Positions 45,788 to 57,512 of a stretch of 64,000 bases of DNA are shown here, in pieces; within the stretch, counting starts at the first letter, position 1, and every line of letters starts with the position of its first letter. The notes under the pieces were generated by a model, which worked only from the letters and a program-made list of their open reading frames with translations, made no database searches and was not told where the DNA came from. Source of the DNA: Galaxea fascicularis (lineage: Eukaryota; Cnidaria; Anthozoa; Scleractinia; Euphylliidae); contig OX419344.1 of assembly GCA_948470475.1 (NCBI GenBank), forward strand, positions 20,493,725-20,557,724, given 5' to 3'. The translations under genes and the position numbers were made by a program.

Positions 45788-48700
45788 ATGCAAGCTACCA
45801 AAATGGTGAGTTTAAAAATCTAATTTAGTTTTGTCACTTGTAACTGGTCTGTGTAACGCAATGGTACAGTTCAAATCAAAAATTTTTCTTTTTGCCACTC
45901 TGCTTGCAAGGTAAGTTTCCTTTTCATTGGTTTGTTCCCAATTCTAAAGCAGACGACAAAGTCGCTTTTCAATTGGTTCATCTAACCCTTAAATCGAGTC
46001 GACATTGTTACTTCTATTTTTTTAAGAAAAGTTTCAGGGACTTTCAATTCTTTTTTTCTGTATATATATTCTTTGACACTGCATGGCTAAGCCTGTACCC
46101 GGCCGTTAATAGCAACCTTCCCTTCTTGAGCTTGCATCTCGAGGTAAAAGTTTCCCATAAGGTGAAAGTGAACAAGTTTTTATGGTGACTACAACCGTCT
46201 GGCGAGAGTCACGGGGGTCGCTTTTCAAGGTTTTGCTTCTGACCTTACATTCAAGTTAAAACAGTCAATATTTAACTCGTAAGTGAAACATGTGAAAGTT
46301 TTTTATCGAATTAGCCAAAAGTATGAGCTCCACCGACGCAGTTTTGCAATAAAAAGAAGTTTTGTCAACATGCGGACAATGTCGACACCAGAAACCCTCG
46401 ATGAAATACCATTACTGAAAAGCATCATTCATGTCAATCAGTTCAAATAGGTAGTTTTTATGCCAGTTTACAAACAAAAAGCAAGGTTTTTCTATTTCTT
46501 AAAGGAATATTTCCCACGGTAGAATTTCAGCTGGTCGAAAAATTGATTTCTGAGAGATCTGGAGCGCTGAACTAAATATTGTTCTATCTTACGTACTTCG
46601 CGTGACACAAGGTCAAACGCGTGACCAGCAAAAACCTTGCCTTTAACTTTCGGTTAATTTCTGCGATTGTAAGTGGCTTGCAAGTCTGGAGGCAAATCAG
46701 TTTTTAGCCAAATCATTTTCCAAGGATACAAGCAAGTTCAACTTTGTCGATGACACGGTCCTGCAGTTTAGTTAGATTTCGACTGGACGCAGCACGTAAA
46801 CACATCGAGTCATCGGACAAACGAGAAATCGCATTTGGAGGGCGATTTAAATTACACCCCCATCACTGGTCGACCAGTAACTATCTTCTCCTAACGATGT
46901 CGCTTCTTGATCAAATGAAAGTAGGTTATGTGGATAGATCTGGAAAAAGTAAATGATAACTGAGTTAAAAATTTATCCCAATGTATTCTCTGAGACGTTC
47001 TACAGAATATAATGAGGATCGATATCTTAATTACTTGCACGTGTAAAAGCGAATGTGTGAGTAACGCGCAGACTTAAAACCCCTCATCTGCATTGAAACT
47101 ATTTGCGATTGTCTATTGCTAGGAATAACGAGGAGGATGTGGATTGCAACTTTAAAAAGTCACCCAGGTTAACTTTTTCAAGCTTCGTCACTGTACATGT
47201 ATCTCGGAAAATCTCGATAAAATAATTTATTTCTTTTCTATCCACGACTCATTTGAAATCTACCTCCTCGCGTTTCACTTCCGTGGAATAAAAAGTACCT
47301 CCTCACAATTTGAACAAAATTATATCAAGAATTGCCGTGACGGTGCCACTTGTAAAAACGCTCTTAACAAGAATTCCTTTTTTTAGATTCATCTGATTGT
47401 AACCACAATCGCGTGCGTCACTGCTTTCTCTTGCCCTAATGGTATGTTCGCTGGCGACAAAGGCCAGTGCTGTAGACTGTGCCCACAGGGAAGCCACCTT
47501 ATAAGACCTTGCAATGAGAGCAAGGGAAATTCCTCTTGTCAGCAGTGCCCGGTAAGCCGTTGCATATTTATTGTTTTATTTTAATGATACACATTTTTAG
47601 CGATAAGACTGGGGCGTGAAGAGGAATTAAATGTATATTTTTATTTTTTTAAAAGAGATATCCATGAAAGTACTTGACGTTTTCGCGTCATCTCGTCGCC
47701 ATTATCAAATCTAAGTTTTTAGGGTCTTAATTGGAATATATAGTAGCGTTAAGTTTGAAAAAATGAAAAATGTTAGAGATAATGTCAATTGATAAAGCAG
47801 TTGTGCATGAATGGATTGAGTTCTAGTCCGCTTGTGTACATACACCAGGGCTGTCAAATACACTGACACAATGAGATTCATGATACTTTGTGATGGACGT
47901 CACAAAGTGCCTACTAACCTTAGTTCTTGACTAAATAGTAACAGTTTTTGTAGATGGTTTGAACAAAGGAGTCATATGAGAACTAAGTGGAGTACGATCG
48001 TCCGGGTGAGTGTAGTCCTGAGAAGAACTGTTTGTGGTGACATTGACTGACATTTCGACAACCTGAGCGGAAGTCATCACCAGAGTCAAGTGATTTGTGT
48101 AACGTCAGTAGATGGTATAAAAACTCTGGTATAAATACTCATTCAAATGTGGTATAAACACTCTGGTTTGTTACACACGAAGAATGGGACACATTGTAAC
48201 ATCTATTCTGAGGAATCTCATTATGCTGGTGTATTGGACATGTATGCAATTTCGTTCACTTGGTTGACTTCAGCTCCTTCTCGCTTTGTATCTTAACAGC
48301 CAGAAATGTATATGGACAGATTAAACAATGAAACACAGTGCATCAAATGCGCACGTTGTGAACCCTCGCAGACGGCCACAGTTGATTGCCAGCCCTCGCG
48401 AAACAGACAATGTGGCTGCGAACGCGGAAAGTACTTAGATACTTCGTTTTTGTTCTGTATGCCCTGTAAAATGTGTCCCAAGGGACAAGGTGTGGCTTCT
48501 CCGTGTACGAACACGACTGATACCAAATGTCAAACTTGTGCCAAGGTTTGTACGCTAGCAGATAACATACGCAAACTTGTATCAATCGTTCAGAGTTCAA
48601 AGCTGGTATCTGTTAGAACACTTGACAAGAGGGGGCGCAGTTGAAGCTTCCCTATACAGGCGAAAGTGAGGAGAAAACGGGAAAGTTGGGTAATCGTCCT

Positions 48701-51180
48701 CTAAAGGATGGCATCATCTCGCCTTTGTGTTTAACTCGGTATATGGCTATGCCATTTTCCTGTTGTAGGCCTGTGAGACTGCTCAACGTGTAAAATCAAT
48801 AGCAATAATTTTGAATGTTTAATTTTTGTGTGGCTTACACGAAGCGTGTAACCACATTATGGCGCGATCGGATTTATTTGTTTGTCCACGAGAGTCGAGC
48901 GCCTGTCACGTGGTCTAGTAAGCCACACATGTACGCATTGCGGACCTAGTTTTAGTCTTAGCTACAGTTTTTACCTCATAGCGTTTCATTTAATTTGAGT
49001 TTTGTAAAGCGCATTTGAAATCTTTTGTCGATATTTGCCCAATATAAATGAATAAATGAAACTGAAATCAAATTTCCGCTGACCAATGTCTAACGCTTGG
49101 CATATATTCTGCATATCAGTAGAAATGAATATTTCAACAATGATACTGTACAAACGAAATACGATCACAAAAACGGCCAAATGAAAGAACAAATTATATC
49201 AACATGCTTTAAAAGGCTAAACAAAAATGTACAGAGGAGGGGAGTTTTTGCGGTAGCTAAAAAAATTACCTAATGACTAATGAATTTGTCACAATTTTCT
49301 CCGCATTTTTCTAATCTCATACCCTAGAATATAGCAAAGAAATCCGAACAAGAGTCAAAGAAACTCATAAACTCACTTTGTTCCACCAGGGTACCTTCTC
49401 CGATACAATCTCCTTTGAAGACCGTTGCAAAGATTGCACGGAATGCAATGGAGTGATGGAAGTAGAAGTACAATGCAATACAACTATGGATACAATATGT
49501 GAAAGACAGAATGTATCAGAAAAGATACCGACCACCCAACGTCCTGAAACTAGTAAGTGGGTAGTTACAGCTCAGTTTCTAACCTTAACCTAGCTCTAAC
49601 CCCAAACCTAACTCTACGTGTTATGATCTACATGCTTACGCTCACGCTCGTCGTCGTCATCCTCGTCGTCGTCTTCATCCTCACCCTCAACCCGTCATCA
49701 TCATCATCTCCACACTCCTCCTCCTCCTGATCCGCACCCTCTCCTCCATCGTCGCCCCCATCCTCCTCCCTATCCTCACCCTCACGCTCATGATCGTCCT
49801 CGCCCTCCTCCTCATCCTCGCTTCTAACCACGTAAAAACTGTGATTAGGGCAGAGATTGCGAGTAGGGGGGGGGGGGGATAATGTTCTCTGTCTTCTACA
49901 CTCCTCCCTCAAAAATTCTGCTCTCATTAGAGTTTCGCGCGTCGAATGCCCTATGAAATGCTCGCTCCATTGGCTTGTTAAGGCTCTTAGCAGTTTAGGT
50001 AGGTATATATATATTTAACAATTAGATTATGAGCTTGAGATTTCTATCGCACGATAGCTGATGAGGCGCATAGAAATCGAGAGCGAAACTAGTATAAATC
50101 TACTAGTCGTTAAAAACTGAAGAAGTACATAATTTAAATTCTCCCCGCAGACACTTTGAAAACGCGAAGAAGTGGCCACTATTTTGTTGACAAACGCTAC
50201 TCACTATCTATCACAGAATAGATAGCGAGTAGCATAGCCAATCAGAGACCGGCATTCGTGATAGAATGCTAGTAGATTTATACTAATAAGAGGTAGACCA
50301 CCTATTTTGACGTGAGAAAGTAAGAAGAAGACGTCCTTAGTGGTTCTTTAACGTCAAATCAATTATGAAGAGTTGTGAGACGGGGCCTACGGTTTATCCT
50401 CCTTATCTGAGAAGACTAGAACGTTTAACCATTTGTAGGTTAGTTGTTAATAATGAAACAAGTTTCAATTTTTTCGTCCTTTTCTTCAGGTTCAGTTGTA
50501 CGAAATTCAGCGGGCAGCCAGGTTGTCTCCGCTGTACAGAAAGATAACTCCAAATATGCCTACACGTTTGGCATCACCGTGGTGGCCTTCTTTATTATAG
50601 TCATGGTGGTTCCGTTTTGGTATGTCATCAAAAGAAGAAGAAGTGGCAGTTATGACGCTAATGCTCCTGCAGGTACTGTACTAAACTTTGTCATATTTGT
50701 AGTTCTTCAGAATAGTGTTCCGCTTTGAAACCCCAAAGCAAGGTAATATATTACACTGCGCCTCTCAGAATAATATTACACTGCGCCACTCAATCGCGGG
50801 AACGTTTCGGGTTGGGAACGTTTTCGGGCGGGTCAGACGAACCGGTTTCCAGCGCTTTTATTTTTATGAATTCTTACTATCAATCTTTATACGTTATCAC
50901 TTTTATAGTGGTACCAAGGAAATGCCCAATCATTTGTTATCATTTTATGAAACTTGTTTGGGCATAGTAAGTTGCCGTAGCACCAGACGAATATAACCCT
51001 TTAGAAACACCCCTAGTTTTAGTCTTAAGCAACAATAGGGAGCTTAGGCTAGGAGAAAAGCATCGGCAACGAGAGCGCCACAAAACATTAGGATTGATGA
51101 GCAAAAACAATCGATCTTCACGTGCTTTTAGGTTTTGGTAAATTTCATTGGCGTCGTGTGCAAGACAACACCATTCGCCT

Positions 51181-51218
<38 letters not shown>

Positions 51219-51292
51219 AAGCTTTGTTTTACCACGCCAAGCCTCGCCCCCACGGTTTCGACTGCGAGGCTTGGCGTGGTAACACAAAGCTT

Positions 51293-51330
<38 letters not shown>

Positions 51331-52843
51331 AGGCGAATTAGTAGTACTGAGTGTATTTTGGTGTTGTTGTTGTTTTTTTTTCTTTGTTTTTTTGTTTTTG
51401 CTGTAATAATACAAAATATATAATCTAATTTAACACAAGTCTGGAAAAAACTTTACAAGAGCAATTACAACAACAAAGACAAATAATCTAAGGAATGAGA
51501 CGAAAAAAATAAAAAAAAAGAGCATAGATAGGGAAGATTAACATTAAGAACCTTTCAATTGTTTTTGTAAGTCAGTTACGAAATGGGAAAAAAGAGGCTT
51601 ATGTTCCTGTTGTGCCTGTTGTTGTGAGGTTTGAAAACACTAGCATTTGGGTTGATTGAACGACGCTGAACGGACAAATAGCGAGGAAAATAAGGCAGGA
51701 GTGGTTATTATTGTTATCACGTCATTTATAGACGGAGGAGAGATGACAAAATACAATTTCCCCCCAGCAACAACTTCAGGGAACCCGGCACGCTCGCGCT
51801 CCTCCCACGGACTGCGTGGAAGGAGAACGACACACGCGAGGAACGGTAGTCAGCATAGAGAATCCGACTCGCAAGGAAGCAACAGCTCGCTTCAAGGTGT
51901 TTGTGTGCAAGTGGGAGGTGTAAAAAGTAAGTAAATAACTGCAGAAATCTTGGTTAAACCGCACTCTAAACAATACCTAGTTAACTTAAGAACGAGGTTG
52001 AGTTGCCATGCTTTTGGCCACTTTCGAAGTTTTTTAATTAATACTCGTGATTATCATATGACCCATACGGCCCCGCGCGCGCTCTTACAATGAACACACA
52101 ATGAATGTTGTGTTTCAGTCCATGCTGCGCAAACTGGGAAACATTTGTTGCGGACACAATATGTGTTTTCGCAACAAATGTTGCGCGCTCGGGCAAACGG
52201 GGACATCCTTAGTTTCTCGAGTAATCCCGAGATGCGCAAAATATATGCTCTGTAGCAATAGAAGGTACCTTCCTTAATTACTGGCGGAAAAGACGTGGTC
52301 GTTTATTGTGAAAATCCGAAAACCGTGAACACTAGAAATATTTATTTAATGTTATTGTGTTTCAAGTAAAAAACCAATCACGGGCAAGAAAACCAAACGG
52401 CAAACAGGAACGGTGATTTTTATGTGGTTTCATGTCGCTTCTGATTGGTTGCCACCCAATGGGAAATGCCAAAATTAAATCAAAGTGTTCACGGCTTTTA
52501 GATTCGCAAAGTAACATTGGTAGATTAAGTGTCCTATTATTTAATTTCCTGTTATTTCCTTGCAGACAAGACCCTAATACGGCACCTCCCCGGCGATATT
52601 TATGAAAATTTAGGGAGGTTATTGAACCCTAAGTCGTTCAACAATTGGGTAACATTAGCTGGACGCTTGGGCTTTAACAATAGTGATGTTAAAAACTTTG
52701 AGATTCATCCTGACGAGGCCACTCAAACAGTGTTAACAGAGTGGGGCCAGAGAGAGGGTTCCACTGTGGACGTTTTAATCGACGTATTGAAAGAAATGAA
52801 ACGAGACGACTGCGTTGAAGTTCTTAAACCATGGGAAAGCTGA
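45788..52843 (+). CDS. TNF receptor superfamily member with death domain (p75NTR-like)
   Basis: Exons: first exon ending 45805 (ATG at 45788), then 47387-47551, 48300-48545, 49390-49552, 50490-50672, 51768-51926 and 52566-52843 (TGA). The phases agree and give 403 aa. Residues 1-21, MQATKMIHLIVTTIACVTAF plus S, form a signal peptide. Four cysteine-rich repeats follow (about 22-185), with CxxC blocks such as CCRLCPQG, CIKCARC, CMPCKMCPKG and CKDCTEC. A transmembrane helix lies at about 222-244, followed by KRRR. A low-complexity linker leads to a death domain in the last exon (about 318-398: LGRLLNPKSFNNWVTLAGRL, ATQTVLTEWGQREGSTVDVL). The death domain resembles that of NGFR/p75. It is a plasma-membrane receptor for a TNF-like or other ligand, signalling through death-domain adaptors to apoptosis or NF-kB. 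The first exon is the least certain part. Confidence 0.88.
46897..46920 (+). CDS. alternative first exon of the TNF receptor gene
   Basis: ATG at 46897 or 46915 followed by a GTAGGT donor at 46921 joins in phase 0 to the exon at 47387. It gives MSLLDQMKIHLIVTTIACVT, also a good signal peptide. The competing first exon at 45788-45805 has a stronger donor (GTGAGT). Only transcripts can decide between one or both promoters. Confidence 0.4.
47962..48115 (-). repeat. second copy of the 145-bp dispersed repeat
   Basis: Its reverse complement matches 4600-4745 nearly base for base, including TGACTTCCGCTCAGGTTGTC and CACTCACCCGGACGATCG. It lies in the TNF receptor intron 47552-48299. Confidence 0.7.
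49640..49830 (+). repeat. pyrimidine-rich TCx repeat tract
   Basis: CTCGTCGTCGTCATCC-type, CCTCCTC and CACCCTC words follow each other in a TNF receptor intron. The acidic frame on the reverse strand comes from this repeat. Confidence 0.85.
50090..50285. mobile_element. 196-bp MITE with 17-bp perfect inverted ends
   Basis: TAGTATAAATCTACTAG (50090-50106) faces CTAGTAGATTTATACTA (50269-50285). A second hairpin lies inside, GCTACTC...ATCTAT facing ATAGATAGCGAGTAGC at about 50198-50236. It may use TA targets. Located in the TNF receptor intron 49553-50489. Confidence 0.75.
51173..51338. mobile_element. 166-bp near-perfect hairpin
   Basis: Arms of about 75 bp (ATTCGCCTTTGTCACACGGC, GGCCATATTGTCCCGGGAGA, CC, then AAAAAAGCTTTG, ACCACGCCAAGCCTCGC) pair with one or two mismatches around a loop of about 16 bases. 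It lies in the TNF receptor intron 50673-51767. It contains both a SmaI-type CCCGGG and a GGCGGCCATATTG word twice, in inverse orientation. Confidence 0.85.
52138..52196. repeat. hairpin with AACATTTGTTGCG arms
   Basis: AACATTTGTTGCG faces CGCAACAAATGTT around ACAATATGTGTTT. It sits inside a longer CG-rich repeat (about 52065-52205) whose ends carry GCGCGC. Located in the last TNF receptor intron. Confidence 0.65.
52312..52507. repeat. fold-back repeat before the death-domain exon
   Basis: ATCCGAAAACCGTGAACAC faces GTGTTCACGGCTTTTAGAT. The centre contains AACCAATCACGGG and GATTGGTTGCC, another inverted pair. It ends about 60 bases before the last TNF receptor exon. Confidence 0.55.
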
Positions 52844-53705
52844 GGTCTTAGCCACAACCCTCCCCGACGGGATGCGATGGCCGATTCGAGATGAAAGACA
52901 AAAGCTGTGGCTTTACATGAAAGGTGAAACGTGACTTGAGACGCCATTCGGCAATCGTGAAGTTGTCGTTAAAAACGAAGTTATTCGTTCGATGACAACA
53001 AACGTCGCGGTTTATGCTCTTGGCAGTTTGAGTGGTAAATGGGCATACTAATTGGATGGAATGACAATTGATCAAAGGGGTGCGACTTGCCGATTTCTAG
53101 GAAGGGAAACGTTTCAGCTTAAATACAGGCACGTTTCTTTGTTTCAATTTGTTTGGTGTTTAGTTTTATTCCTTTGCTTGATTTGAAATACTTTCAGTAG
53201 TTGTGAGACGAAATTTAGGGGTACTAAGATTCTCACCACAACAACGTTTATTTAAAGCAATAGTCAATAGCCTCGAGCTATGTAAACATTTCCGAGGCCC
53301 TCTCTCTCAAAGAAGTAAGTTTTGTCAATACCTGCTGAACTCTCTTGGTAATGGTTTAGCAAATTGAAATTTGGACAAAAAAAGATGACGATGCCTTAAT
53401 GTCAAGCAGTGTCTTGAAGCAAAACTTCGCTTAATTTTGTTTAGTCCCAAAAAAATTATCAAATTCGTTTTCCATTTAATCCCGTTGTCTAGATTGAAAA
53501 ATCATTTTAAGTAAATATCACAAATGTTAAGGCATTTCAGGGTAATTCCTTTGTGGACGTAAATTTTCACATTCAAGGTGCGAAACTGAGACTGTGTTAT
53601 GATAATACGAATTATAATGAATTGTGTTTGGTTTAAACCTGAGGTGGACGAATAATTCATTTGCTAAAAATGCCGAAAATTTGAGAGAATACTGCAGGTA
53701 GGCAT

Positions 53706-53912
53706 CAGAGTGGCTTTCTATTGAGTGTCATTTAACCGAAACCAAACTAATTACGCTGGCCAATCAGAACGCACATTGCAATGAACCAATCAGAATCTGA
53801 ATTAATTGCGTGTGATCTCCACCAAGCGCGGGAAGTTGCGCGCGCAAATCGCGATTGTACGCGAATTGAGGCAAAACGAGAATTATTTTCGACACTCAAC
53901 TGAAACCGCTGT
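53706..53912. mobile_element. complete copy of the 'AGAGTGGTTTTCAATTGAGTGTCG' family
   Basis: It begins CAGAGTGGCTTTCTATTGAG and ends CGACACTCAACTGAAACCGC followed by TGTA, inverted versions of each other. Inside are CCAATCAG (twice) and AAGCGCGGGAAGTTGCGCGC. Related copies are at 32059-32422, 33688-33722, 54830-55096 and 55150-55380. Confidence 0.75.
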
Positions 53913-54469
53913 ATTCTTGGTTATCAAAATTTTAAGAAAATTGGAGAAAAGTGAGGAACTAGACTTGGAAAAAAACAATTTTTGTGGTAGAAAAGTCAAA
54001 GAAACACCAGGAAATCTGCAAATTATTTGTTATGCAGAAACGCTAAGGGTTTTATAAATTATGAGACTGGTTTGCAAACATGTTAAATTGTTGATAAACG
54101 AAATGTCGTTTCAAAATATGTTTAAGAAAGAATTGATTTCTTGGACTTTATTTCTTTATTTCTCTTACTTGGTTGTGCTCAAAAAACGGTGTTCAAGTTC
54201 AAGTTTCAATCGAAAAGTCGAATATATTATTGTTATAGATGTAATTTATGATGATTATGACAGTACTGTATAAAATTAGTTTTGAAAAAACACGTTTTGT
54301 AAAGACAAATGTAAGTTACAGTTCGATATTCGTTAAGTTATCATAAAGATGTGACTTCAGCTGAAACTACGACTCGAAGAAAATATATTTGTGGTAGAAA
54401 GTCATGCATAGTTTAATATTAGTTAAGTTACTTTAGTATTTCTTAAACATAAGTTAATACTGAGGAACG

Positions 54470-54677
54470 TTAACCCTTTCACTCACAAGCGTGATCAACA
54501 AGTATTTTCTCCTATCATTACATTGTCATGCAAGCAGGTGATGAGAATAAAGAAATAGATCACCATCTAGGGGATACTGTTTCATTCAAAACCAAATACC
54601 TAGAGTTAATATTATAAGCAATGTATGGCAGACAGTAAGGAGAATTGATATTGAGATCTTGAGAGCGAAGAGGGTTA
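54470..54677. mobile_element. TTAA-bounded MITE
   Basis: It begins TTAACCCTTTCACTC and ends with the inverted form GAGCGAAGAGGGTTAA. TTAA at both ends suits a piggyBac- or Kolobok-type target. The interior shares GGTGATGAGAATAAAG-type words with 35526 and 42566. Confidence 0.65.
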
Positions 54678-54829
54678 ATCCAACGATGAAATAGAATTTC
54701 TCTCCACTAGTGTGAATAAGTCACAATAACAAATAACTGTGTGTGAGCAGACATGTTCAATTTCTAGCGAAGTAAAAAAAGCACGAAAATTGACCAATGA
54801 CTTTATATTTCTTTGTTTACTTTGGTTCT

Positions 54830-55096
54830 TAATTAAGTATCGAAAACTAAGGCCAAAGTGATTTCTCTGGCCAATAACAACGAAGGAAGCTACGCAGCCA
54901 ACCAATCAGATTTGATTGCAAATATATGTAGCCAGCCTCAAGGGCGGGAAAATGCCGGTTTGCAAGTTCCGATTGCTTTGCGTTTAGCAGTTTATTATTG
55001 GTCAATTTTGCGAACCAATCACGGTAGGTACAACGTAATGCGGTGCCAAAACAAACGAGTATTTTTTTTTTCGATTCTCCATTGAAAACCATTGCT
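54830..55096. repeat. diverged copy of the 'AGAGTGGTTTTCAATTGAGTGTCG' family
   Basis: It contains GGCCAATAAC, CCAACCAATCAGATTTG, GGGCGGGAAAATGCC and GAACCAATCACGG, and ends CCATTGAAAACCATTG. The order is that of the family, with poor ends. Confidence 0.5.
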
Positions 55097-55149
55097 TCAT
55101 TTAGTAGGTTTCTCCAAGTACATCTTCTCGCTTGAGTTTTACTTCATTT

Positions 55150-55380
55150 AGAGTGGTTTTCAATTGAGTGTTGAAAATAATTTGCGTTTCCTTGGTTTTC
55201 CATCTCTTCGCTCTGTGATTGGTTGGCGAAACTGGCACCACTCATGACTTGGTTGTGCGCATTTCCCGCGCTTGAAGTCGGCTACGTGGAATTGCGTCAT
55301 ATTTTGATTGTTCCATTGTATTGTTTGCGTCTTTTGTGATTGGCGAGAGTATTTGCTTTTGTCTTGGTTCCCTGTAGAAG
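55150..55380 (+). repeat. copy of the 'AGAGTGGTTTTCAATTGAGTGTCG' family
   Basis: The left end AGAGTGGTTTTCAATTGAGT is well kept. GTGATTGGTTGGCGAAACTG, ATTTCCCGCGCTTG and GTGATTGGCGAG follow. The right inverted end is not clear. Confidence 0.65.
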
Positions 55381-55412
55381 GAAGCGAGCTTCTTTCCTAC
55401 TCAGCTCTTTGG

Positions 55413-55545
55413 TTTAAAAACTTTTAAACCAGTTTAATTTGTATTTTCCTTTGTGGCAAATTCATTACCATAATCTGAAATAAAGGAAAATAAAATAAAT
55501 CAAACTGGTTCAAAAAATTTTAAACCAGGAAAAAATTAAACCATA
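55413..55545. repeat. fold-back AT-rich repeat
   Basis: TGGTTTAAAAACTTTTAAAC facing TTTAAACCAGG, and TATTTTCCTTT facing AAAGGAAAATA, form two nested arms. AAACCAGTTT/AAACTGGTT words repeat in each arm. Confidence 0.65.
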
Positions 55546-56357
55546 GTGCACCTCGCGCTTTGATTGGCCGGTCAGCTTCACATAGTATGTGCAATCCACT
55601 GGTCATCCACTGTTGAATTGCTAAGACAATTAATCACTTCGGTATCGTTGCCTACTGTTAACGAAATCGTTAGGAATATCTGCAAATATCGTAAGCCCGA
55701 TTTGGTTAACTGAAATTAGGGGATATCGTAGAAGACTGACATTGAATACACTGATAACAAAGAGAAAATCACTGAGCTTTATGACAGGAAACCTAGAAAA
55801 GAGGCCTCTATCCCCCCTCCCTCCCTCCCTCCAACGCACGAATATATATCGCAGGGTATCGGTTGTATACACACAACGAATATCGAGTGCGCCATGACCA
55901 TATTTGGACAGTGTATGTTACTTTGTGTTTTAAAATGGCAAAATGTTTCAGTTGGTATTGATGTGCTCTCAGAAGAATTGGCTTCGGAAAATCTGTGGAG
56001 CAAGAATATAATCCCTCCAATGACAGAAAACTTTTGATAAGCACTCAAACCATAAATTTTTGAGAAGAGAGTTGTTTAGTTACATTTTCTAAAACGCGTA
56101 CAACCGACAAACTAATATAAGCCACATCCCACATGCTTTACATTTCCATCGCTTGTTTTATTCATGTGGGAAATTGAGCCCAGTTATTAGCTATGCCATG
56201 CCGATAAGGTCTAAAAACTAAAATAAATACTGTGTTTATAGTGGAAGTGCACTTAGCTATCCAAGCTAGTTTACAGGCACTCCACTTAAATCTAAAGAAA
56301 CAAATAATTCAAATAAACTTAACATGATAAGAATCCCAACCGGCGGAGGCAAACCAG

Positions 56358-56510
56358 TTGGCTATTTACAAGGATGACCGAGGAGTTGAACCAGGCACTT
56401 ACCCAGAACAGCACCAGCTAGTGGCCAGAGCGGGATTAATTTTGAACCAGGGTCACCGCATTGAAACCAGCGCCCTAAACCACTCGGTCACCCTGCCTCC
56501 TGACCAGAAC
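56358..56510 (-). repeat. second tRNA-derived SINE family
   Basis: Read on the minus strand it starts GGAGGCAGGGTGACCGAGTG, with an A-box-like GTGACCGAGTGGTTTAGGG, and then the B-box-like GGTTCAAAATT. The head differs from the 23281 family (leucine- or serine-tRNA-like). Confidence 0.65.
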
Positions 56511-57399
56511 AGAACAGACCAGAACAGCTGTCCACGGATGCTTACACTCGGACTAAAACTTTATTTCGTAGATTTAAGGGTGCTGCCTGCTAATGCCCCA
56601 TGTGTGGCTTTTAGCTTACCAAGGCACATTAATTTGTATATTCTTGTTCAGTACAATAAGCCGCATCCCAAAAGCTTCACAGTTTCTATAAAGGGTCTGA
56701 TTCTGAAAAAATTCAACCTTTTTGCAGGGTGTCGAGCTTAGAGTACAATCGTTTGGCGGTGAAGCAAATTCATGTCGATAGGGCCTCCTGTCAGTTGATA
56801 TAACTCTCTATTCAAAACTGATACCATTATCGAGTTTCGCACCACCTTGCCCAACGATGAAGGTCATGAGAATACATGAGATAATCACCAAAGATTAAAT
56901 TTTTGGATGTAAATATCTAAATCAAATTCATCCCACTTTTGTCATAAGAAATGTATAAAGCATTTCAAAAAGACAACACAACGTTTGAATTTGGAAGACA
57001 TGTTTCGGATACTTCAGTATCCATCATCATTTAAAGGATGTTTACAGAAAGATAAGTGACTTTATAAAAAGTTGATAATTTGGTAAATGTATAAAGCGTA
57101 TGACGGAGAATTGTATTTTGACTCTGAAGAAGATATTATTGCCGTAAAAACGTTCCCCCTGAGTTATTTTTAGTTTAGTCGGCATTCTTTAAAGTGATTT
57201 GTAACACAAAAGAATGATTTTGTTTTATTTTTATGTTTTGCTTTGATTGCTGGTCCTGTTGATTAATTCGTAATATAAAAACAAACAGTGTCCAACTTGA
57301 CAACAGTATCCCTATATAGTAATTCACGCTTATTTGTTCATCGTTAATTTTTGTTTATGGCCTTATAACAAGCCATCAAAATGACCAACTCCCAGTTGA

Positions 57400-57481
57400 T
57401 TGGCTTGTTAGCTCAGTTGATTGAGCAATGCACGGGCTTGGAAAGGTCGAGAGTTCGAATCTAGTAAAACACTACACTGTC

Positions 57482-57509
<28 letters not shown>
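57400..57509 (+). repeat. tRNA-like sequence followed by a long T run
   Basis: TTAGCTCAGTTGATTGAGC gives a good A box and D arm, and GAGAGTTCGAATCTAG gives a B box. The acceptor ends do not pair and the anticodon stem is poor, so this is a tRNA-derived repeat, not a working tRNA gene. A run of about 28 T (57482-57509) follows. Confidence 0.65.

Positions 57510-57512
<3 letters not shown>

Noticed and set aside
56358..56741. 127-residue frame
   Set aside because: The first half is the reverse strand of a tRNA-derived SINE.
57405..57480. Functional tRNA gene
   Set aside because: A and B boxes are present, but the acceptor stem does not pair and the anticodon stem is poor; it is a tRNA-derived repeat.
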